64,000 nucleotides of DNA from Rahnella laticis (lineage in GTDB: Bacteria > Pseudomonadota > Gammaproteobacteria > Enterobacterales > Enterobacteriaceae): the NCBI RefSeq assembly GCF_015644585.1, contig NZ_JADOBI010000011.1, positions 1 through 64,000 of the forward strand, written 5' to 3'. Positions 1-9,268 of this stretch are shown one piece after another; position 1 is the first letter of the stretch, and the number at the start of each line of letters is the position of its first letter. The translations under genes and the position numbers were made by a program. The notes beneath the pieces were generated by a model. The model saw only the letters and a list, made by a program, of their open reading frames with translations. It was not told the DNA's origin and searched no databases.

Positions 1-100
1 CCACCGAGGTGGCTGATATCGTCTTGTGAGTGCCCACACAGATTGTCTGATAAATTGTTAAAGAGCAGTGAGTTACGCGCTTTCGCTTGCTAACTCGAGG
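1..100 (-). other. rRNA operon leader (5' end, runs off the left edge)
   Basis: On the minus strand this is the transcribed leader upstream of a 16S rRNA gene that lies beyond the left edge. It holds the typical enterobacterial leader sequence, including boxA (TGCTCTTTAACA, complement of 56-67), followed by a conserved stretch ending in GTGGGCACTC. boxA loads NusB/S10 for rRNA antitermination. E. coli also has an rRNA operon (rrnH) next to gmhB, so the position is conserved. No mature rRNA sequence is inside the window. Confidence 0.85.
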
Positions 101-106
101 TGGCGT

Positions 107-134
107 ATATTACGCTTTCCTCATTCAGTGTCAA
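107..134 (-). promoter_or_regulatory. rRNA operon promoter P2
   Basis: On the minus strand a perfect -35 TTGACA (complement of 129-134) is followed after 16 bp by TAATAT (complement of 107-112). It sits directly upstream of the boxA leader, where rrn P2 promoters lie. The 16-bp spacer is typical of rRNA promoters. Confidence 0.85.
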
Positions 135-226
135 CCGTTTATTTTATCCGGCTGCCGCTGTTTTTAATCTTTCCGACCCGGTCACTTCGTGATGTTGTTC
201 ACGTTGTTCCCTGTCGATGGAGCGGC

Positions 227-285
227 ATTATAGGGAGTTGAATTTTAATGGCAAGCGAATAAATACAGTTTTATTTCGTTTGCCG
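227..285 (-). promoter_or_regulatory. rRNA operon promoter P1 with A/T-rich UP element
   Basis: On the minus strand -35 TTGCCA (complement of 249-254), a 16-bp spacer and a consensus -10 TATAAT (complement of 227-232) are followed by a GC-rich discriminator. The region upstream of -35 (about 255-285) is A/T-rich, as expected of an UP element bound by the RNA polymerase alpha C-terminal domain. It lies about 120 bp upstream of P2, the usual rrn P1-P2 spacing. Growth-rate and ppGpp control are expected from the family. Confidence 0.85.
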
Positions 286-304
286 TTTTTTTATCCAAAG
301 AACC

Positions 305-871
305 TTATTTCTGCCCTTTTGCTATAAAGGAAGGCAAAGCAGCAAGGCTTTCCAATACGGCATCTGCTGCAGTTTCACTTTCTGGAGTTACCGGCTTGCC
401 TGTGCGAACTAAAATCTTAGTCCCCACGCCTGCAGCTGCCGCTGCCTGCATATCTTCCAGCTTATCGCCCACCATATAAGAAGAAGCCATATCAATATTG
501 AGCTCCTCTTTAGCCGTCATAAACATACCTGGCAGAGGCTTACGGCAATCGCAAACCTGAGTAAACTCTTTAACGGTACCTTCGGGATGATGCGGGCAGA
601 AGTAGATGCCGTCGAGATCGACACCTCTGTCGGCAAGCGACCAGTCCATCCACTCCGTCAGCGTCATAAACTGATCTTCGGTAAACTTGCCGCGCGCGAT
701 ACCGGACTGATTGGTCACTAATACCAATAAGAAGCCCATCTCTTTGAGTTTTAGGCAGGCATCAATAACGCCATCGATAAACTGGAAATCATCGATTTCA
801 TGTACATAGCCGTGGTCGACATTCAAAGTGCCATCACGGTCAAGAAAGATTGCTGAAACTGGTTGTGCCAC
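305..871 (-). CDS. gmhB: D-glycero-beta-D-manno-heptose-1,7-bisphosphate 7-phosphatase
   Basis: Cytosolic HAD-superfamily phosphatase that removes the C7 phosphate from heptose bisphosphate during synthesis of ADP-heptose for the LPS inner core. The 188-aa protein has the HAD nucleophile motif D11-R-D13-G-T, motif II VTNQS (52-56), a zinc loop with C92, H94, C107 and C109, and the acidic G-D136-K motif. The start codon is GTG at 871, preceded by AGGAG, and the E. coli gene also starts with GTG. It is divergent from metN and points toward the rRNA operon, as in E. coli. Identification is very secure. Confidence 0.97.
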   Translation of the reverse strand: MAQPVSAIFLDRDGTLNVDHGYVHEIDDFQFIDGVIDACLKLKEMGFLLVLVTNQSGIARGKFTEDQFMTLTEWMDWSLADRGVDLDGIYFCPHHPEGTVKEFTQVCDCRKPLPGMFMTAKEELNIDMASSYMVGDKLEDMQAAAAAGVGTKILVRTGKPVTPESETAADAVLESLAALPSFIAKGQK

Positions 872-944
872 GAATTTGCTCCTGATGGCGGGTTAACGGC
901 GTCAGTATCGCATGTTTTCACTGCTCGTGAGAACGCTAACCTGG

Positions 945-975
945 TTGACTTAGACGTCTAGACGCCTTAGCATCC
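945..975 (+). promoter_or_regulatory. metNIQ promoter with tandem MetJ operator (met boxes)
   Basis: TTGACT (945-950) and TAGCAT (968-973) form a sigma70 promoter with a 17-bp spacer. The spacer is almost exactly filled by two adjacent 8-bp met boxes, AGACGTCT (952-959, perfect) and AGACGCCT (960-967, one mismatch). A degenerate third unit may follow at 968-975. MetJ with S-adenosylmethionine binds arrays of such boxes, so repression by direct promoter occlusion is the expected mechanism. Confidence 0.85.
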
Positions 976-1051
976 ACGACATGCTTCGGGAAAGTGCTCC
1001 CGCAGAGTTAATTTCACCACGTCACGGCAAAAAGACAGAATAAAAAATAAT

Positions 1052-2083
1052 ATGATTAAACTTTCAAACATCACCAAGGTTTTCCAGCAGGGCTCGCGCC
1101 AGATAGTCGCGCTCTCTGACGTGAGTCTTCACGTCCCTGCCGGGCAAATTTATGGCGTAATCGGCTCATCTGGCGCGGGGAAAAGTACATTAATCCGCTG
1201 CGTCAATTTGCTGGAACGTCCGACCAAAGGCCAGGTACTGGTTGATGGTCAGGATCTGATGTCCTTCTCCGAGAAAGCGCTGACCCGCGCACGTCGCCAG
1301 ATTGGTATGATTTTTCAGCACTTTAATTTGCTGTCGTCACGTACTGTCTTTGGCAATGTGGCACTACCGCTGGAGCTGGATAACCTCTCTTCTGCTGAAA
1401 TCAAAAAACGTGTTTCAGAGTTGCTGAGTCTTGTAGGCCTGGAAGATAAACATGATGCTTATCCGGCCAATCTTTCCGGTGGTCAAAAACAACGCGTGGC
1501 GATTGCACGCGCTCTGGCCAGCAATCCTAAAGTCTTACTGTGCGATGAAGCGACCAGTGCTCTTGACCCGGCGACAACCCGCGCAATTCTTGAATTGCTG
1601 AAAGATATCAACCGTCGCCTTGGATTAACTATTTTGTTGATCACCCACGAGATGGATGTCGTTAAGCGCATTTGCGATCAGGTTGCGGTGATCAGCGATG
1701 GCAAATTAATCGAGCAGGATAAAGTGAGTGAGATGTTCTCACACCCTAAAACCCCGCTGGCGCAGCAGTTTATTCAGTCTACTCTGCACCTGGATGTCCC
1801 GGAAGATTACGCCGTACGTCTGGTTCCTGAACCTGAAGCCGGTCGGGTACCTTTATTACGCCTGGAATTCACCGGTCAGTCCGTTGATGCGCCGCTGCTT
1901 TCAGAGGCCGTGCGCCGTTTCGACGTAAACAACAATATTATCAGTGCTCAGATGGATTATGCCGGCGGCGTGAAGTTCGGGATTATGCTGACAGAAATGC
2001 ACGGTGCAGAAGAAAGCACTCAGGCAGCCATTCAGTTCCTGCATGAAAATCAGGTAAAAGTAGAGGTACTCGGTTATGTCTGA
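1052..2083 (+). CDS. metN: methionine ABC transporter, ATP-binding subunit
   Basis: ATPase of the MetNIQ importer for L- and D-methionine at the inner membrane. The 343-aa protein equals E. coli MetN in length. Walker [10 protein letters not shown] lies at 38-46, the ABC signature LSGGQ at 141-145, Walker B VLLCDE at 161-166 and the H-loop histidine at 199. The C-terminal part (about 265-343) is the NIL/ACT-like domain through which methionine transinhibits the ATPase in E. coli. It is first in metNIQ, overlaps metI by 8 bp and lies behind tandem met boxes, so MetJ repression is likely. Confidence 0.98.
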   Translation: MIKLSNITKVFQQGSRQIVALSDVSLHVPAGQIYGVIGSSGAGKSTLIRCVNLLERPTKGQVLVDGQDLMSFSEKALTRARRQIGMIFQHFNLLSSRTVFGNVALPLELDNLSSAEIKKRVSELLSLVGLEDKHDAYPANLSGGQKQRVAIARALASNPKVLLCDEATSALDPATTRAILELLKDINRRLGLTILLITHEMDVVKRICDQVAVISDGKLIEQDKVSEMFSHPKTPLAQQFIQSTLHLDVPEDYAVRLVPEPEAGRVPLLRLEFTGQSVDAPLLSEAVRRFDVNNNIISAQMDYAGGVKFGIMLTEMHGAEESTQAAIQFLHENQVKVEVLGYV

Positions 2084-2729
2084 GCCAATGATGTGGTTAA
2101 TGGGTAGGGGGATTTGGGAAACTGTCATCATGACACTGACCTCTGGCTTCTTCGGTTTCGTTTTGGGTCTGCCTTTTGGCGTGCTGCTTTACGTCACCCG
2201 TCCGGGCCAGATTGCTGAAAACAAAAACGTCTATCGCGTGATGTCTGCGCTGGTTAACATTTTCCGTTCTATACCTTTTATTATCCTGCTGGTCTGGATG
2301 ATCCCGTTCACACGTCTGATCGTCGGGACTTCTATCGGTTTGCAGGCAGCAATTGTCCCCCTGACCGTTGGCGCGGCGCCATTTATCGCACGTATGGTGG
2401 AGAATGCGTTGCTGGAAATCCCAAGCGGTCTGGTTGAAGCCTCGCGCGCCATGGGCGCCACACCGATGCAAATCATTCGTAAAATCTTGTTGCCGGAAGC
2501 CTTGCCGGGTCTGGTCAACGCAGCCACTATCACGCTGATCACTCTGGTGGGTTATTCCGCTATGGGCGGTGCTGTCGGTGCCGGTGGATTAGGGCAAATC
2601 GGTTATCAGTACGGTTACATTGGTTATGACGCAACTGTAATGAATACGGTATTAGTCCTGTTAGTCGTTTTGGTGTATTTAATTCAGTTTTGCGGCGACC
2701 GCATCGTAAAAGCAGTCACGCACAAATAA
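2076..2729 (+). CDS. metI: methionine ABC transporter, permease subunit
   Basis: Inner-membrane permease of the MetNIQ methionine importer. The 217-aa protein has five hydrophobic segments. The cytoplasmic EAA coupling loop ([10 protein letters not shown], 121-130, continuing to about 145) docks onto the MetN dimer. Its start lies inside the 3' end of metN (8-bp overlap), indicating translational coupling. metQ follows 63 bp downstream on the same strand. Length and sequence match E. coli MetI throughout. Confidence 0.98.
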   Translation: MSEPMMWLMGRGIWETVIMTLTSGFFGFVLGLPFGVLLYVTRPGQIAENKNVYRVMSALVNIFRSIPFIILLVWMIPFTRLIVGTSIGLQAAIVPLTVGAAPFIARMVENALLEIPSGLVEASRAMGATPMQIIRKILLPEALPGLVNAATITLITLVGYSAMGGAVGAGGLGQIGYQYGYIGYDATVMNTVLVLLVVLVYLIQFCGDRIVKAVTHK

Positions 2730-2792
2730 TGAAACAACTGCTGTAATAGCTAACCCTGCGAATAATTTTTATCCGCTTATTGAGGAAAGGAC

Positions 2793-3608
2793 ATGTCTAA
2801 TAAATTTAAATCCATTGCAGTTGTCGGCGCACTTCTGGGAGCGCTGGCTTTAGTTGGTTGCGGGCCGAAAGAACAGGATCCTAACCATATTAAAGTGGGT
2901 GTGATTGTCGGTTCTGAACAGCAGGTTGCTGAAGTTGCACAGAAAGTCGCTAAAGAAAAATACGGTCTTGACGTAGAGCTGGTGACTTTCAACGACTACG
3001 TTCTGCCAAACGAAGCGCTGAGCAAAGGCGATATCGATGTTAACGCCTTCCAGCATAAACCATACCTTGATCAGCAGATTAAAGATCGTGGGTATAAACT
3101 GGTTCCGGTCGGCAACACTTTCGTCTACCCAATCGCCGGTTACTCTAAAAAAATCAAATCTATCGATGAGCTGAAAGATGGCGATCAGGTTGCATTGCCA
3201 AACGACCCGACTAACCTGGGCCGTTCGTTATTGCTGCTGCAAAAACAAGGTTTGATCAAACTGAAAGACGGTGTTGGCTTGCTGCCGACTGTTCTGGATG
3301 TCACTGAGAACCCTAAAAACCTGAAGCTGGTTGAGCTGGAAGCACCACAACTGCCACGTTCACTGGATGATGCAAAAATCGCACTGGCTGTAATCAACAC
3401 AACTTACGCCAGCCAGATCAACCTGACGCCAGAAAAAGACGGCATCTTCGTTGAAGATAAAGAATCTCCATACGTTAACCTGATCGTTGCGCGTGAAGAC
3501 AATAAAGACGCTGAAAACGTGAAGAAATTCGTTCAGGCTTATCAGTCTGATGAAGTTAACGCGGCTGCCAACAAGATCTTCAACGGCGGCGCGGTGAAAG
3601 GCTGGTAA
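2793..3608 (+). CDS. metQ: methionine-binding lipoprotein
   Basis: Substrate-binding component of MetNIQ. The 271-aa precursor has a lipoprotein signal peptide with lipobox L-V-G-C and acylation at C23. The mature part is an NlpA-family (type-2) binding protein. The start is preceded by GAGGAAAGG. It is the last gene of the operon and is followed by a rho-independent terminator at 3681-3705. Confidence 0.97.
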   Translation: MSNKFKSIAVVGALLGALALVGCGPKEQDPNHIKVGVIVGSEQQVAEVAQKVAKEKYGLDVELVTFNDYVLPNEALSKGDIDVNAFQHKPYLDQQIKDRGYKLVPVGNTFVYPIAGYSKKIKSIDELKDGDQVALPNDPTNLGRSLLLLQKQGLIKLKDGVGLLPTVLDVTENPKNLKLVELEAPQLPRSLDDAKIALAVINTTYASQINLTPEKDGIFVEDKESPYVNLIVAREDNKDAENVKKFVQAYQSDEVNAAANKIFNGGAVKGW

Positions 3609-3680
3609 TTCGCGAATGTCAGGAACTCAGTATTTATCCTGATAATTACTCTCGCAAATATTCCTTTCACAAATAAATTC

Positions 3681-3707
3681 AAGGCGGGCTTATGCCCGCC
3701 TTGTTAT
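3681..3707 (+). terminator. rho-independent terminator of metNIQ
   Basis: Stem AAGGCGGGC / GCCCGCCTT with loop TTAT, followed by TGTTATTT. It sits 72 bp after metQ and before rcsF. Confidence 0.8.
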
Positions 3708-3778
3708 TTCCTCAATACCTTGGTTCAATAACGCCACATTCTTTCCTGTAAACATATTAAAAAAGCAGAGGACATACC

Positions 3779-4186
3779 ATGCGTGCTTTACCTCTCTGTT
3801 TGTCGGCACTTTTGCTGGCGGGTTGTTCCCTGACTCAACACACACAGCCAACAACCACTGCACCTGTTGTTAAAGAAGAGCCAAAACCTGTCAAACCAAA
3901 ACCGGCTCCGGTTCGCCCTGCCCCCGTCAAACTGTATAAAGATGCTGAAGCTCTGGTCGGAACACCTTTCCGCGACCTGGGTGAAGTTTCTGGCGAGTCC
4001 TGCCAGAGCGATCAAAACGATACGCCACCAAGCCTTGCGGCTGCGCGTAAAAGAATGCTTACCCGCGCCTCTTATATGAAAGCAAATGCGGTGCTGCTGC
4101 ATCAGTGCGAGATCGTCGGCGGCGTCCCCGGATGCTACCAGCAGGCAATTTGTCAGGGTTCGGCCCTGAATGTCACCTTTAAATGA
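3779..4186 (+). CDS. rcsF: Rcs phosphorelay outer-membrane sensor lipoprotein
   Basis: Outer-membrane lipoprotein that senses envelope stress and relieves IgaA inhibition of the RcsC/RcsD/RcsB phosphorelay. The 135-aa precursor has a lipobox ending at C16, a proline- and lysine-rich linker (about 33-50) that in E. coli threads through BamA-bound porins, and a C-terminal domain with C75, C110, C119 and C125. Those four cysteines form two non-consecutive disulfides in E. coli RcsF. The stop codon overlaps the trmO start (ATGA), so the two are translationally coupled. bamA, encoded in the same window, is its assembly partner. Confidence 0.95.
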   Translation: MRALPLCLSALLLAGCSLTQHTQPTTTAPVVKEEPKPVKPKPAPVRPAPVKLYKDAEALVGTPFRDLGEVSGESCQSDQNDTPPSLAAARKRMLTRASYMKANAVLLHQCEIVGGVPGCYQQAICQGSALNVTFK

Positions 4187-4890
4187 CCTCATTTTCTTTT
4201 GAGCAAATAGGGACCATTCATTCTCCTTACAAAGAGAAGTTTGCTGTTCCGCGCCAGCCGAGGTTAGTTCAGGATGGTGACGGCGAATTACATCTTCATG
4301 CGCCTTATAACCAGCCCGAGGCCGTACGCGGGCTGGAAGATTTCAGCCATTTATGGGTGATGTTCATCTTTCATCAGACAATGGACGGGGGATGGCGCCC
4401 GACTGTGCGTCCGCCGCGCCTTGGTGGCAATATCCGTACCGGCGTGTTTGCCACACGTTCAACCTTTCGCCCCAATCCGCTGGGCATGTCGCTGGTTGAA
4501 CTGAAAGGCATTCGCTGTCAGGGGCAGAGTGTGATTCTGCAACTCGGCAGTCTCGACCTCGTCGATGGCACCCCCGTTGTTGATATCAAACCTTATCTGC
4601 CGTTTGCAGAAAGCCATCCTGAAGCCCGTGCAGGTTTTGCCCAACATGCGCCGCAAGCTGATATGCCCGTGGAATTTCTCCCTCAGGCAGAATCTCAACT
4701 GGCAAAAAATGCAGAAAAATATCCGCATCTGCGCCGCTTTATTACACAGGTATTAGGGCAGGATCCGCGTCCTGCTTACCGCAAAGGTGAATCTGCTGAG
4801 CGGGATTACGCCGTTCGCCTGCTGGAATTTAATGTCCGCTGGCGGGTTGTGGGTTCCCTGAATCAGGTATTGTCCCTCGACGAAGACTAA
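4183..4890 (+). CDS. trmO: tRNA (N6-threonylcarbamoyladenosine37-N6)-methyltransferase
   Basis: SAM-dependent enzyme that methylates t6A37 to m6t6A in tRNA-Thr reading ACY codons. The 235-aa protein has the TsaA/YaeB (UPF0066) beta-barrel fold. Family-typical segments are F-E-Q-I-G-T-I-H-S-P-Y near the N-terminus and F-A-T-R-S-T-F-R-P-N-P around residues 89-99. It starts in the ATGA overlap with rcsF and is followed 118 bp later by proS. The window holds a second t6A37-modifying enzyme, tcdA. Also known as tsaA or yaeB. Confidence 0.95.
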   Translation: MTSFSFEQIGTIHSPYKEKFAVPRQPRLVQDGDGELHLHAPYNQPEAVRGLEDFSHLWVMFIFHQTMDGGWRPTVRPPRLGGNIRTGVFATRSTFRPNPLGMSLVELKGIRCQGQSVILQLGSLDLVDGTPVVDIKPYLPFAESHPEARAGFAQHAPQADMPVEFLPQAESQLAKNAEKYPHLRRFITQVLGQDPRPAYRKGESAERDYAVRLLEFNVRWRVVGSLNQVLSLDED

Positions 4891-5008
4891 ATTTCCTCTG
4901 CGTCTCTTTTGGCAACACCAACTCGCTGGTAAACTAAGCCACTTTTCACGTTTTGGCTGCCACTGGCAGCCCGATTGCAATTTGCAGTGCTAACGGAACC
5001 AACACATC

Positions 5009-6727
5009 ATGCGTACTACTCAATATCTGCTCTCTACACTGAAAGAGACGCCAGCCGACGCAGAAGTCATCAGCCACCAGCTGATGCTTCGCGCTGGTAT
5101 GATTCGCAAACTGGCCTCCGGCCTGTACACCTGGCTGCCGACAGGCTTACGTGTTCTCAAAAAAGTTGAAAACATCGTACGCGAAGAAATGAACAACGCG
5201 AACGCCATTGAAGTGTCTATGCCGGTAGTTCAGCCCGCAGATTTGTGGCAGGAGAGCGGACGTTGGGAACAATACGGCCCGGAACTACTGCGTTTCGTTG
5301 ACCGTGGCGATCGTCCGTTCGTACTGGGTCCAACCCACGAAGAAGTCATTACGGATCTGATCCGCAACGAAGTCAGCTCTTACAAGCAACTGCCGCTGAA
5401 TTTCTTCCAGATCCAGACCAAATTCCGTGATGAAGTTCGCCCGCGTTTTGGTGTGATGCGTTCTCGTGAATTCCTGATGAAAGATGCCTACTCGTTCCAC
5501 ACGACGCAGGAATCCCTTCAGGAAACTTACGACGCGATGTATGCGGCTTACAGCCAAATCTTCAACCGCATGGGTCTGGATTTCCGTGCTGTGCTGGCTG
5601 ATACCGGTTCTATCGGTGGCAGCGCGTCCCATGAATTCCAGGTACTGGCACAAAGTGGCGAAGATGACGTGGTGTTCTCTGACTCTTCAGATTTCGCTGC
5701 CAATATCGAATTCGCAGAAGCGCTGGCTCCGGCTGCACCGCGTGCCGCCGCTACGCAGGAAATGCGTGTGGTGGAAACACCCGATGCGAAAACCATCGCT
5801 GAACTGACAGAACAGTTCCAGGTTCCGGTTGAGAAAACCGTGAAAACCCTGATGGTACACGCGACGGCTGAAAGTGGTCATAAACTGGTTGCTCTGCTGG
5901 TTCGTGGTGATCATGAACTGAACGAAATCAAAGCTGAAAAACTGCCGCAAGTTGCTGCTCCGCTGACTTTCGCAACTGAAGCTGAAATCCGTGAAATCGT
6001 TGCAGCAGGTCCGGGTTCACTCGGCCCGGTTAATCTGCCAATGCCAGTTGTTGCTGACCGCACCGTTGCCGCGATGAGCGATTTCAGCGCTGGCGCAAAC
6101 ATCGACGGTAAGCATTACTTTGGCATTAACTGGGATCGCGATGTTGCGCTGCCAGAAGTGGCAGATATCCGTAACGTAGTTGCCGGCGATCCAAGCCCGG
6201 ACGGTCAGGGTTCTCTGGTCATCAAACGCGGTATCGAAGTTGGCCACATCTTCCAGCTGGGTACTAAATACTCAGAAGCAATGAATGCGACAGTTCAGGG
6301 TGAAGATGGCCGTAATCAGGTCATGACCATGGGCTGCTACGGCATTGGGGTGACCCGCGTGGTCGCTGCGGCTATCGAACAGAACCACGATGACCGTGGA
6401 ATTATCTGGCCGGATGCTATTGCCCCGTTCCAGGTTGCGATTCTGCCAATGAACATGCACAAATCTTTCCGCGTGAAAGATGCGGCGGAAGCGTTGTACA
6501 AAGAACTGCGTTCACACGGTATCGATGTGATCCTCGACGATCGTAAAGAGCGTCCGGGCGTCATGTTTGCAGACATGGAACTGATCGGTGTTCCACACCA
6601 CGTGGTGATTGGCGATCGTAATCTGGACGCCGAAGAGCTGGAATATAAAAACCGCCGCAGCGGTGAAAAACAAATGATCAAGCAAGGCGATATTGTTGAA
6701 TATCTGCTGAGCCAGATCCCGCGTTAA
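5009..6727 (+). CDS. proS: prolyl-tRNA synthetase (bacterial type, with editing domain)
   Basis: Class II aminoacyl-tRNA synthetase that charges tRNA-Pro. The 572-aa length equals E. coli ProRS. The catalytic core has motif 2 around [10 protein letters not shown] (near 140-150) and motif 3 near G-C-Y-G-I-G-V-T-R (about 445-453). The inserted INS domain (roughly 225-405) hydrolyses misacylated Ala-tRNA-Pro, and the C-terminal part is the anticodon-binding domain. It is convergent with nlpE and separated from it by a strong terminator. Confidence 0.98.
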   Translation: MRTTQYLLSTLKETPADAEVISHQLMLRAGMIRKLASGLYTWLPTGLRVLKKVENIVREEMNNANAIEVSMPVVQPADLWQESGRWEQYGPELLRFVDRGDRPFVLGPTHEEVITDLIRNEVSSYKQLPLNFFQIQTKFRDEVRPRFGVMRSREFLMKDAYSFHTTQESLQETYDAMYAAYSQIFNRMGLDFRAVLADTGSIGGSASHEFQVLAQSGEDDVVFSDSSDFAANIEFAEALAPAAPRAAATQEMRVVETPDAKTIAELTEQFQVPVEKTVKTLMVHATAESGHKLVALLVRGDHELNEIKAEKLPQVAAPLTFATEAEIREIVAAGPGSLGPVNLPMPVVADRTVAAMSDFSAGANIDGKHYFGINWDRDVALPEVADIRNVVAGDPSPDGQGSLVIKRGIEVGHIFQLGTKYSEAMNATVQGEDGRNQVMTMGCYGIGVTRVVAAAIEQNHDDRGIIWPDAIAPFQVAILPMNMHKSFRVKDAAEALYKELRSHGIDVILDDRKERPGVMFADMELIGVPHHVVIGDRNLDAEELEYKNRRSGEKQMIKQGDIVEYLLSQIPR

Positions 6728-6751
6728 TATTTTAGCGACAAACGTTCGCCC

Positions 6752-6786
6752 ATAAAAATGCCCGCATCGCGCGGGCATTTTTGTTT
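6752..6786. terminator. bidirectional terminator between proS and nlpE
   Basis: AAAAATGCCCGC and GCGGGCATTTTT form a GC-rich stem flanked by A- and T-runs on both sides, in the gap between the convergent proS and nlpE genes. It can act in both directions. Confidence 0.85.
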
Positions 6787-6811
6787 GTGTAATCCGATAA
6801 AAGCTTAAAAC

Positions 6812-7489
6812 CTAAGGGCAAACCTTATTGGCATCAAAGCTGATATTCTTATCCGCAACAACCGCCCGTTGCATCTGCCCCTCTTTCATTGACGGTTCTG
6901 TCATAAAATGACCGTCCATCGAGATGAAGACCAGCTGGTTCGGCGCTTTACGCGCAGCAAGATAACCGGCTTCCAGCGTTTTATTGGCGGACATCGGGAA
7001 AATATTTCCCGTTGCGCAATCTTTAAAAGAGGCCGCATCGGCGCTGTATTGCATCATGCCGGTCAGTGCCATTGGCGTTTTAGGCAGGCTCTGCTGCACA
7101 GGTTTCAGCGTGTAGTTGAACGAAGAAACGATCGGCTCACCGCTGTGATCAAGCATTTCCAGATTTTCATCTTTTGGATGGAAATAGCGCTTCTCGCCAC
7201 GGCTGTCAGTCAGCACCAGTTTATCTGCCGTACGCGCCCAACGGCCGTAGCTGGCGAAGCTCTGATCGCCCTCTTTGCTGCCCTGATACACTTCCTGCAA
7301 GATGTAAGTGCCGTCCTGTTGCAGGAACAATGAGGTTTTTAAGCCGCTGCAATCTGCGCAAGGCAAAACACCGCTGTAACTTTGCTGCATCGCCTGAAGC
7401 GGTTTTTCATGATTGAAGGCAGCGGTGTGGCAGCCGAACAGTGACAGCGCCCCGAGCGCCAGCACTGCCGTGATAATGATTTTTTTCAC
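6812..7489 (-). CDS. nlpE: outer-membrane lipoprotein, Cpx-pathway activator and surface sensor
   Basis: Lipoprotein (also CutF) that activates the CpxA sensor kinase when mislocalised or on surface contact, and that reports lipoprotein-trafficking and disulfide stress. I place the start at the GTG at 7489, preceded by GGGGAGAAA. This gives 225 aa beginning MKKIIITAVLALGALSLFGC with acylation at C20. The upstream in-frame extension has no signal-peptide logic. C44-A-D-C47 forms the N-terminal CxxC motif, and two more cysteines lie in the C-terminal half, as in E. coli NlpE. The E. coli neighbour yaeF is absent. Confidence 0.93.
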   Translation of the reverse strand: MKKIIITAVLALGALSLFGCHTAAFNHEKPLQAMQQSYSGVLPCADCSGLKTSLFLQQDGTYILQEVYQGSKEGDQSFASYGRWARTADKLVLTDSRGEKRYFHPKDENLEMLDHSGEPIVSSFNYTLKPVQQSLPKTPMALTGMMQYSADAASFKDCATGNIFPMSANKTLEAGYLAARKAPNQLVFISMDGHFMTEPSMKEGQMQRAVVADKNISFDANKVCP

Positions 7490-7547
7490 AGTTTCTCCCC
7501 TACTGCTTTTTCCTTGTGCTGCGATAAAGATTGTCCTGCAACACGAT

Positions 7548-7964
7548 TTAAGGCTGACGAATTTTGCCTCGTAATGCTTTTGTGGCACCTTTGCGCACCT
7601 TACTTTCTACGCGACGAATTTTGGACCCTTTGGTCGGCTTCGTCGCCCGGCGAGGTTTTTCTACCACCATCGCCTGCGAAATCAATGTACTCAGCCGGGC
7701 TACAGCGGCTTCGCGGTTCTGCTCCTGACTCCGGTATTCCTGGGCTTTAATAATTACCCACCCGTCGGCAGTAATAGAGTGGTGATTGAATGCCAGTAAC
7801 CGCTCTTTGTAATATTCTGGCAAACTTGACGCTTTAATATCAAAGCGTAAATGGATCGCCGTTGATGTTTTATTGACGTTCTGACCACCATTTCCCTGCG
7901 CGCGGATCGCCGTTAATTCGATTTCGCTGTCAGGGATTTCCAGTTTTCCGGAAAGGATTAGCAC
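7548..7964 (-). CDS. arfB: alternative ribosome-rescue factor B (peptidyl-tRNA hydrolase)
   Basis: Rescues ribosomes stalled on non-stop mRNA by hydrolysing peptidyl-tRNA without a stop codon. The 138-aa protein has the release-factor GGQ motif at 26-28. Its strongly basic C-terminal tail (about 105-138, rich in K and R) enters the empty mRNA channel in E. coli ArfB (YaeJ). The start is GTG at 7964, only 5 bp after the yaeQ stop, so the two are probably co-transcribed. Confidence 0.96.
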   Translation of the reverse strand: MLILSGKLEIPDSEIELTAIRAQGNGGQNVNKTSTAIHLRFDIKASSLPEYYKERLLAFNHHSITADGWVIIKAQEYRSQEQNREAAVARLSTLISQAMVVEKPRRATKPTKGSKIRRVESKVRKGATKALRGKIRQP

Positions 7965-7969
7965 GCTGA

Positions 7970-8530
7970 TTACCTTCCGTCATTTCCGGCAAACTCTTTC
8001 CATTCAGAAAAATGAATTTCCAAATTACTCTGAGCATCGGAAAGCCAAATAGTTCCATCCTGTAAAGTTGCCTGTAAATCCATGGTTCGGCTGCCAAAAG
8101 CGGTCAGCTGATTCAGAAGCTCGTCTTCTAAATATCGAATGCGAAGGTTGTTAAAACCTCTGACTTTTCCTTCGATTTGCGACCACCAGACTTTTGCCGC
8201 TCTCTCACCATAAGCGTAAAGTACGACTTCGCGCGATTGGTTACAGGCCTTTTTCAGACGCTTCTCATCCGGCAATCCTAATTCAACCCATAATTCGATG
8301 CCGTTATGATCGTTTTTACGCCAGATTTCAGGTTCATCTTCCGCACTTAATCCGCGGGTAAAAGTCAGGCGTTCATCTGCATGATAAATCCATGCCAGCA
8401 GACGCAGCATCATTCGTTGTTCTGTTTCTGAGGGATGCTGGGCCAAAGTCAGGTTGGCGTCATGAAAGAAATTACGATCCATATCAGCAATATTGATTGC
8501 TGCTTTATAAATTGTTGCTTTTAGCGCCAT
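7970..8530 (-). CDS. yaeQ: YaeQ family protein
   Basis: A 186-aa soluble protein of the YaeQ family (Pfam PF07152), whose structure resembles PD-(D/E)xK nucleases. The E. coli gene was found through effects on RfaH-dependent hemolysin expression, but no biochemical activity is established. It matches the family over its full length, starting [20 protein letters not shown]. It is upstream of arfB in a likely two-gene unit and divergent from yaeP. Function is unknown. Confidence 0.93.
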   Translation of the reverse strand: MALKATIYKAAINIADMDRNFFHDANLTLAQHPSETEQRMMLRLLAWIYHADERLTFTRGLSAEDEPEIWRKNDHNGIELWVELGLPDEKRLKKACNQSREVVLYAYGERAAKVWWSQIEGKVRGFNNLRIRYLEDELLNQLTAFGSRTMDLQATLQDGTIWLSDAQSNLEIHFSEWKEFAGNDGR

Positions 8531-8649
8531 GGGAAACCTCTTGATATCAGACGCACAGTGTACTTGAAAGCGTCCTGCCTAAACCAGTTTTCCCCCGATG
8601 GACCTTCTGAATAAAGGCTGTACGCAAACGATTTACCTTTACAGGCCTG

Positions 8650-8679
8650 CTAATAACTCACACTCTCCTGTGCTATAGT
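8650..8679 (+). promoter_or_regulatory. candidate promoter of yaeP-rof (extended -10)
   Basis: TGCTATAGT (8671-8679) is an extended -10 (TGn plus TATAGT), about 65 bp upstream of the yaeP start. No convincing -35 is seen, as is common for extended -10 promoters. The call rests on the hexamer and its position only. Confidence 0.55.
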
Positions 8680-8745
8680 CGTTAAATACTGAGAGTTTAT
8701 CTTTCTGCGCTTTCCTCAGGGGGATACGCTTTTTAGGGAGAACTT

Positions 8746-8946
8746 ATGCAACAATACTGTGAGTTGGTACGCCGTAAATATTCTGAGATCGCCAGCGGCG
8801 ATCTCGGATATGTGCCCGATGCGTTGGGTTGTGTATTGAAAGCATTGGACGAAGTGGCAGCGAATGCTGAGCTTCCGTCTTCCGTTAGGGACCAGGCGGC
8901 CTACGCCGCCGCTAACTTATTGGTGAGCGATTATGTCGATGAATGA
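8746..8946 (+). CDS. yaeP: YaeP family small protein
   Basis: A 66-aa protein of the UPF0253/YaeP family, function unknown. The start at 8746 follows TTTAGGGAGAAC, a good ribosome-binding site. The 3' end overlaps the start of rof by 14 bp in another frame, which predicts translational coupling. The yaeP-rof pair is conserved in enterobacteria. Confidence 0.92.
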   Translation: MQQYCELVRRKYSEIASGDLGYVPDALGCVLKALDEVAANAELPSSVRDQAAYAAANLLVSDYVDE

Positions 8947-9193
8947 TGAGTACCAACCCATCAATTGTGATGACTACGATAATCTCGAGCTCGCCTGCCA
9001 GCATCACCTGGTTTTGACGCTGAAGCTGCGTAGCGGAGAAGTCGTTGAGGCAAAAGCCAAAGATTTGTTAATGCGTAAGAAAGTGGAGTATCTGGTGGTC
9101 GAGGCCAGCGGAGAACAACGCGATCTGCGGCTTGACCATATTGAAAGCTTTAGCCATCCGGAAATTGGCACGGTGGTCGTGAGCGCAGAATAA
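8933..9193 (+). CDS. rof: Rho-binding antiterminator (inhibitor of transcription termination factor Rho)
   Basis: Small Sm-like-fold protein (YaeO) that binds Rho and blocks its RNA loading, reducing Rho-dependent termination. Two in-frame ATGs lie close together (8933 and 8939). Comparison with the 84-residue form in E. coli suggests M-N-D-E-Y at 8939 may be the real start. The core [13 protein letters not shown] and the C-terminal S-F-S-H-P-E-I-G-T are family-typical. It is translated from inside the end of yaeP. Confidence 0.93.
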   Translation: MSMNDEYQPINCDDYDNLELACQHHLVLTLKLRSGEVVEAKAKDLLMRKKVEYLVVEASGEQRDLRLDHIESFSHPEIGTVVVSAE

Positions 9194-9217
9194 GCGAAAA
9201 CCTCCGTCACTATGACT

Positions 9218-9249
9218 AACGGGCAATCTCAGGGTTGCCCGTTTGCATT
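9218..9249. terminator. hairpin between rof and the cytochrome c gene
   Basis: ACGGGCAA / TTGCCCGT (9219-9242) forms an 8-bp stem, followed on the plus strand by a weak T-rich tail (TTGCATTT). It lies between convergent genes and probably terminates rof. The poor T-tract lowers confidence. Confidence 0.55.
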
Positions 9250-9268
9250 TCTGCAACCGACCCATTTC

